A stretch of DNA of 16,766 nucleotides from JAJTHC01 sp044358835. GTDB lineage: Bacteria; Cyanobacteriota; Vampirovibrionia; Vampirovibrionales; JAJTHC01. The DNA lies in assembly GCA_044358835.1 (NCBI GenBank), contig JBIKNF010000026.1:1-16766 (forward strand), in the 5' to 3' direction. Positions 14,318 through 16,766 of the stretch are shown here, piece after piece. The notes under the pieces are model-generated. The model made no database searches. It was given only the letters and a program-made list of their open reading frames with translations, and was not told the origin of the DNA. The translations under genes were made by a program, and so were the position numbers. Each line of letters begins with the position of its first letter. Within the stretch, counting starts at the first letter, position 1.

Positions 14318-15080
14318 TTCCCCAAACGTCCTATTGGGCGTGAATATCGACCATATCGCCACGATCCGCAATGCTCGTGGGGTACATTACCCTGACCCCC
14401 TCACCGCTGCGGACATCGCCGAAGCCCACGGGGCAGACGGCATCACCGCCCACTTGCGTGAAGACCGTCGCCATATTAAAGACGCCGATATTCGAGAGCT
14501 CCGCCGGCGGGTGAAGACACGGCTCAACCTAGAAATGGCCAACACCGAAGAAATGGTGGCCTTGGCCGAAGCGATTCGTCCTGATATGGTGACACTCGTG
14601 CCGGAACGCCGTCAAGAAGTCACCACCGAAGGCGGTTTGGATGTGATTACCCATCGAGACGCCTTGAGACGTAGCATTCAGCGTTTAAGCGCGGTGAATG
14701 TGCCTGTGAGCCTATTTGTGGATCCTGACATCGCTCAAATCCAAGCCTGTGCCGACTTAAAGGCGCCTTACATTGAACTACACACGGGGCAGTATTGTGA
14801 AGCCTTTGAAGCAGGCGTGGGTGTTCAGGAGGCCTTAAACGCCTTACACGCAGCGGCGGTAGAAGCTCAGCGTTTGGGGATTAAGTTGAATGCGGGGCAT
14901 GGCTTGCATTACGGCAATGTGCGTCCGATTTTAGAATTGCCAGGATTGATTGAGTTGAACATTGGGCATAGCATTATCGCCGAAGCGGTGTTTATGGGCT
15001 TGGGGTCTGCGGTGTCGAAAATGAAGTCGATTTTGGTGGAACATTCCCCGAAGGTCGTCGAAGAAGTCTCCCTGAAATAG
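14307..15080 (+). CDS. pdxJ: Pyridoxine 5'-phosphate synthase
   Basis: PdxJ condenses 1-deoxyxylulose 5-phosphate with 3-amino-2-oxopropyl phosphate to give pyridoxine 5'-phosphate, the closing step of DXP-dependent vitamin B6 synthesis, in the cytoplasm. The 257-residue protein carries VNIDHIATIRNARG near the N-terminus, GADGITAHLREDRRHI (His49), NLEMANTEEM (Glu76), the TLVPERRQEVTTEGG phosphate loop and LNAGHGLHY (His198). These correspond to catalytic His45, Glu72 and His193 in E. coli. The frame remains open upstream to 14238, but the ATG at 14307 has AAGGAAG at good spacing and fits the family N-terminus. The gene overlaps the preceding gene by 11 bases. Producing a PLP precursor beside a PLP-dependent aminotransferase may not be accidental. 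Confidence 0.96.
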   Translation: MPLSSPNVLLGVNIDHIATIRNARGVHYPDPLTAADIAEAHGADGITAHLREDRRHIKDADIRELRRRVKTRLNLEMANTEEMVALAEAIRPDMVTLVPERRQEVTTEGGLDVITHRDALRRSIQRLSAVNVPVSLFVDPDIAQIQACADLKAPYIELHTGQYCEAFEAGVGVQEALNALHAAAVEAQRLGIKLNAGHGLHYGNVRPILELPGLIELNIGHSIIAEAVFMGLGSAVSKMKSILVEHSPKVVEEVSLK

Positions 15081-15094
15081 TGGGGTTTCGCCAC

Positions 15095-15123
15095 TGGGCA
15101 AAGGGCTTAAAAATAGCTATACT
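15095..15123 (+). promoter_or_regulatory. Promoter candidate reading into the repeat array
   Basis: TGGGCA (15095-15100, 4 of 6 matches to TTGACA) and TATACT (15118-15123, 5 of 6 matches to TATAAT) are separated by exactly 17 bases. Initiation would fall near 15130, directly before a hairpin and the array. No protein gene lies downstream on this strand. Confidence 0.5.
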
Positions 15124-15129
15124 GAAAAA

Positions 15130-15355
15130 GAGTGGCTTTTTTCAAGAAGCCTTCACAACCCAGCAACTTCCTTGAAAACCGAGTAAAAAACCGACTTTGG
15201 TGTGCCAAAAATCGAGTTTCGTGTGTCAGAATCAAGGGTTTTGTGTGTCAAAAAAGTGGGTTTCGTGTGTCAGAAATGGGTATTTCGTGTGTCGAAAACA
15301 GACTTTCGTGGGTCAAAAATCGACTTTCCGACACACGAAATTAGGGCGTTTTTTA
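15130..15355 (+). ncRNA. Candidate repeat-containing small RNA
   Basis: This is a hypothesis from arrangement alone. A promoter-like sequence precedes a 7-bp hairpin at 15134-15151 (GGCTTTT, loop TTCA, AGAAGCC, one G-T pair). Six copies of a UUUCGUGUGUC-like core follow, and then an inverted core able to pair with any of them. The nearest direct core (15304-15314) and the inverted core (15330-15340) pair at 10 of 11 positions around a 15-base loop. A T6 run follows after 8 bases, too far for a standard terminator. It matches no RNA family I know. Confidence 0.3.
15193..15341 (+). repeat. Array of six direct 11-base cores at 21-22 base spacing plus one inverted core
   Basis: The core TTTCGTGTGTC occurs exactly at 15217, 15261 and 15283, with one or two changes at 15239 and 15304, and a weaker copy at 15196 (TTTGGTGTGCC). 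Core starts are 21, 22, 22, 22 and 21 bases apart, two helical turns each. The exact reverse complement, GACACACGAAA, is at 15330-15340. ATTTCGTGTGTCG (15282-15294) and CGACACACGAAAT (15329-15341) form a perfect 13-base inverted repeat. Confidence 0.9.
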
Positions 15356-15694
15356 CCCTGCTGGCCACCCAAACGGACGCCCCGCCATCAAATGCACATG
15401 CAAGTGAAACACACTTTGCCCTGCCCCTGCTCCGTTGTTAATCACCAAGCGATAATCGGTGAGCTTAAGCTCTTGAGCCACTTTTTTGGCTCCAGCCAAG
15501 ACTTGGGCATAAATCGTGGGATCGTCAGTTTCGAAATGGCTCGCCGTATGCGTATTGGCAATAATCAGCACATGCACAGGAGCTTGCGGATTCACGTCAT
15601 AAAAGGCGGTCACTTCATCGTCCTGAAACACGAGTTGAGCAGGTATTTCGCCTGCCACGATTTTGCAAAACAGGCAATTTTCAACAATCTTCAT
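15353..15694 (-). CDS. HIT-family (histidine triad) nucleotide-binding protein
   Basis: This 113-residue HINT-type protein binds purine nucleotides and hydrolyses AMP-linked phosphoramidates. The triad FHLHVHLMAGRPFGW has His97, His99 and His101, with His99 the expected nucleophile. The N-terminal CLFCKIVAGEIPAQLVF block and the DVNPQAPVHVLIIANTH strand are typical of the bacterial HinT/PKCI branch, and the length is as expected. Its ATG follows the response-regulator stop codon directly (TAGATG, no gap), so the two are cotranscribed and probably translationally coupled. No specific connection between a HIT protein and the regulator is established. The gene ends in a convergent arrangement with pdxJ, across the repeat array. 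Confidence 0.93.
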   Translation of the reverse strand: MKIVENCLFCKIVAGEIPAQLVFQDDEVTAFYDVNPQAPVHVLIIANTHTASHFETDDPTIYAQVLAGAKKVAQELKLTDYRLVINNGAGAGQSVFHLHVHLMAGRPFGWPAG

Positions 15695-16426
15695 CTAAAG
15701 GGTTCTCTCTTCCAAGCGATAGCCAATGCCTCGCACGGTTTCAATCATATCACGAGCCTTACCCATTTTGGAACGCAGGCGTTTGACGTGGGCATCGACA
15801 GTGCGATCAAGCACTTCGGTGGCGGTGTCTTCCCACACATCATAGAGCAGTTGTTCGCGTGTTTTAACGGTATTCGGCACCTTGAGCAGGGTATGCAGGA
15901 TTTTAAACTCAATGGGCGTGAGTTGCATTTCTACATCGCTGACCCACGCCCGAAAGGCGTTGGTGTCCATTTTGAGGCAACCCTGTTCAAGCACGCTGGA
16001 TTTTTCCTTGCCGCCTTCTTGCACCGCTCCACGATTGAGCATTGCCTTAATCCGCAAAACCAATTCTCGAGGGCTAAAGGGCTTGGTGACATAATCGTCC
16101 GCCCCAAACTCAAAGCCTTGCACCCGATCATTTTCCGCTGAGCGAGCCGTCAACATAATCACACGCACAGGATTTGTTGGGCGGTTGGGATTCAACGCTT
16201 GCTTGATTTCATGGCACAATTCAAAGCCTCGGCAGTCGGGCAACATTAAATCCAGCACAATAACATCGGGTTGTTTTGTCCAGGCCACATCAAGGGCTTC
16301 AGCGCCGTTATAGGCGGTGTAAACGTCGTAACCCGCTTGTTCAACGTTGTATTTCACCAAGCGCACCAAGTCTCGCTCATCATCCACAATTAACACACGG
16401 GGCTTTTGCGACAGGTTAGACATCAT
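15695..16426 (-). CDS. OmpR/PhoB-class two-component response regulator
   Basis: This 243-residue cytoplasmic transcription regulator has a receiver domain (about residues 9-132) with acidic pair Asp15-Asp16, phospho-acceptor Asp59 in VIVLDLMLPD, Thr93 and Lys115. A winged-helix DNA-binding domain follows (about 148-240), with LTPIEFKILHTL, REQLLYDVW, DRTVDAHVKRLR and ETVRGIGYRL, closest in style to PhoB and PhoP. Such proteins bind tandem sites spaced 10-11 bases and usually activate transcription after phosphorylation by a sensor kinase. No kinase gene lies in this window. The start has two adjacent ATG codons; AAGGA lies 4 bases before the first and 7 before the second, so the second (16423) may be used. 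The HIT gene follows without a gap. The phased TGTTACA array ahead of dnaN is a plausible target. Confidence 0.94.
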   Translation of the reverse strand: MMSNLSQKPRVLIVDDERDLVRLVKYNVEQAGYDVYTAYNGAEALDVAWTKQPDVIVLDLMLPDCRGFELCHEIKQALNPNRPTNPVRVIMLTARSAENDRVQGFEFGADDYVTKPFSPRELVLRIKAMLNRGAVQEGGKEKSSVLEQGCLKMDTNAFRAWVSDVEMQLTPIEFKILHTLLKVPNTVKTREQLLYDVWEDTATEVLDRTVDAHVKRLRSKMGKARDMIETVRGIGYRLEERTL

Positions 16427-16442
16427 ATATTCCTTAAAGGGT

Positions 16443-16448
16443 ATTATA
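16443..16448 (-). promoter_or_regulatory. Consensus -10 element for the response-regulator gene
   Basis: A perfect TATAAT on the minus strand lies 16 bases before the start codon. No recognisable -35 is present 16-18 bases upstream, as in activator-dependent promoters. Initiation here would leave a leader of about 10 bases. Confidence 0.5.
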
Positions 16449-16473
16449 GTGTTTTAAAGAATTAAGCAGACGT

Positions 16474-16502
16474 TAGGCTATTCTAGGAGCCTAGATTTTT
16501 TT
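16474..16502 (+). terminator. Orphan terminator-like hairpin on the + strand
   Basis: TAGGCT (16474-16479) pairs with AGCCTA (16488-16493) around an 8-base loop, extendable by a T-G pair, and is followed by GA and seven T (16496-16502). A nested alternative, TCTAG with CTAGA, overlaps it. No + strand gene ends here: the response regulator starts 48 bases to the left and reads the other way. It might end an antisense or short transcript, or attenuate the small ORF to the right. Confidence 0.5.
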
Positions 16503-16569
16503 GTGCGGGCGTGTAGAGCGACCTAAATAACCAAACAAAAAAATCGTAGCGACAACGAAGAGACAACGT

Positions 16570-16743
16570 ATGGTTATTTATTTAAAATACTATACGAAGC
16601 ATTTACGCCCCTATAAAACCACAAAACCGTTCATAATTCAAGACTCTTTTTTTGAATATTGGGTTTGGCTAGCTTGTTTCTTGGGCTTGTGCTTGGGGGT
16701 CTTTGTCCCGCCAAAGACTCCCCAAACCCCCAAAGCGGCTTAA
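16570..16743 (+). CDS. Possible 57-residue single-pass membrane protein
   Basis: This short frame starts MVIYLKYYTKHLRPYK and has one hydrophobic segment, WVWLACFLGLCLGVFV, at about residues 31-46, followed by a Pro-, Lys- and Thr-rich tail ending PKAA. The basic N-terminal half suggests that end is cytoplasmic. GAAGAG lies 7 bases before the ATG. The TAA is followed at once by GGAGG, a strong ribosome binding site for a gene beyond the window, so this could be the first gene of an operon. No family is recognised. The layout resembles small cell-envelope accessory proteins, but that is only an analogy. Confidence 0.5.
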   Translation: MVIYLKYYTKHLRPYKTTKPFIIQDSFFEYWVWLACFLGLCLGVFVPPKTPQTPKAA

Positions 16744-16766
16744 GGAGGGGGGAAGAGAAGGAAGTT
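16744..16766 (+). promoter_or_regulatory. Purine-rich ribosome binding site at the window edge
   Basis: GGAGGGGGGAAGAGAAGG follows the TAA of the small ORF directly. It contains the full GGAGG core and a second AAGG, and the window ends 5 bases later. It implies a + strand gene starting just beyond the right edge. Confidence 0.5.

Larger units (their letters stand above)
15081..15352. other. Convergent intergenic region carrying a repeat array
   Basis: Between the pdxJ stop and the HIT-gene stop there is no credible protein gene. Short + frames across the array have no ribosome binding site, and the unit spacing is not consistently divisible by three. The region holds a promoter candidate, a 5' hairpin, six direct 11-base cores with an inverted seventh, and a T6 run (15349-15354). 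Confidence 0.65.

Noticed and set aside
15193..15341. CRISPR array
   Set aside because: Cores are only 11 bases, the period is 21-22 bases, there are no unique spacers of usual length, and no cas genes are nearby.
15132..15344. 70-codon frame through the repeat array
   Set aside because: It starts with GTG without a ribosome binding site. Unit spacing of 21-22 bases shifts frame, so the peptide is not regularly periodic and the repeats are not explained as coding.
15197..16141. Long + strand frame (314 codons) across the repeat array, the HIT gene and part of the response regulator
   Set aside because: It is antisense to two well-conserved genes, has no ribosome binding site, and its translation resembles no family. 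It is a shadow of GC-skewed codons.

Overview
Organism. The window looks like chromosomal DNA from a Gram-negative-type bacterium with moderate GC content. The S41 protease has an export signal, MurA makes peptidoglycan precursors, and PdxJ indicates the DXP-dependent route to vitamin B6. dnaN stands alone, without dnaA or recF, as is common in Cyanobacteria and their non-photosynthetic relatives. A DUF309 protein, a HEAT-repeat protein and several unrecognised membrane proteins are compatible with a Vampirovibrionia/Melainabacteria-like lineage. That placement is inference (roughly even odds), not something the sequence proves. No rRNA, tRNA, insertion sequence or CRISPR array was seen.

Layout. 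1-300: leader with two long G tracts. 301-1611 (+): exported S41 C-terminal processing protease. 1620-3262 (-): two overlapping genes for membrane proteins with the same layout, probably paralogues. 3578-4432 (-): HEAT-repeat protein with a clear terminator behind it. 4433-5017: a 585-base divergent intergenic region with three perfectly phased 10-base TGTTACA repeats upstream of dnaN. 5018-6505 (+): dnaN and a TM2-domain protein. 6710-10169 (+): murA, a protein with a duplicated RWYD module, a DUF309 protein and a membrane-anchored TPR protein, closely spaced and probably one transcription unit. 10249-12474 (-): a large AT-rich membrane protein carrying a diverged UbiB/ABC1-type kinase fold. 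12738-15080 (+): DegT-family aminotransferase, small membrane protein and pdxJ, with overlapping ends. 15081-15352: a promoter-like sequence followed by an array of six direct 11-base cores every 21-22 bases and one inverted core. 15353-16426 (-): PhoB-type response regulator and HIT protein, directly abutting. 16427-16766: response-regulator promoter, an orphan terminator-like hairpin, and a 57-codon ORF followed by a strong ribosome binding site at the window edge.

How it fits together. Most recognisable genes are housekeeping: replication clamp, cell-wall precursor synthesis, B6 synthesis, envelope proteolysis and a two-component regulator. The best candidates for something undescribed are the 15.2 kb repeat array (possibly a small RNA or a protein-binding array), the phased TGTTACA sites ahead of dnaN (which resemble the cyanobacterial HLR1 element bound by the OmpR/PhoB-class regulator RpaB), and the UbiB-like protein.
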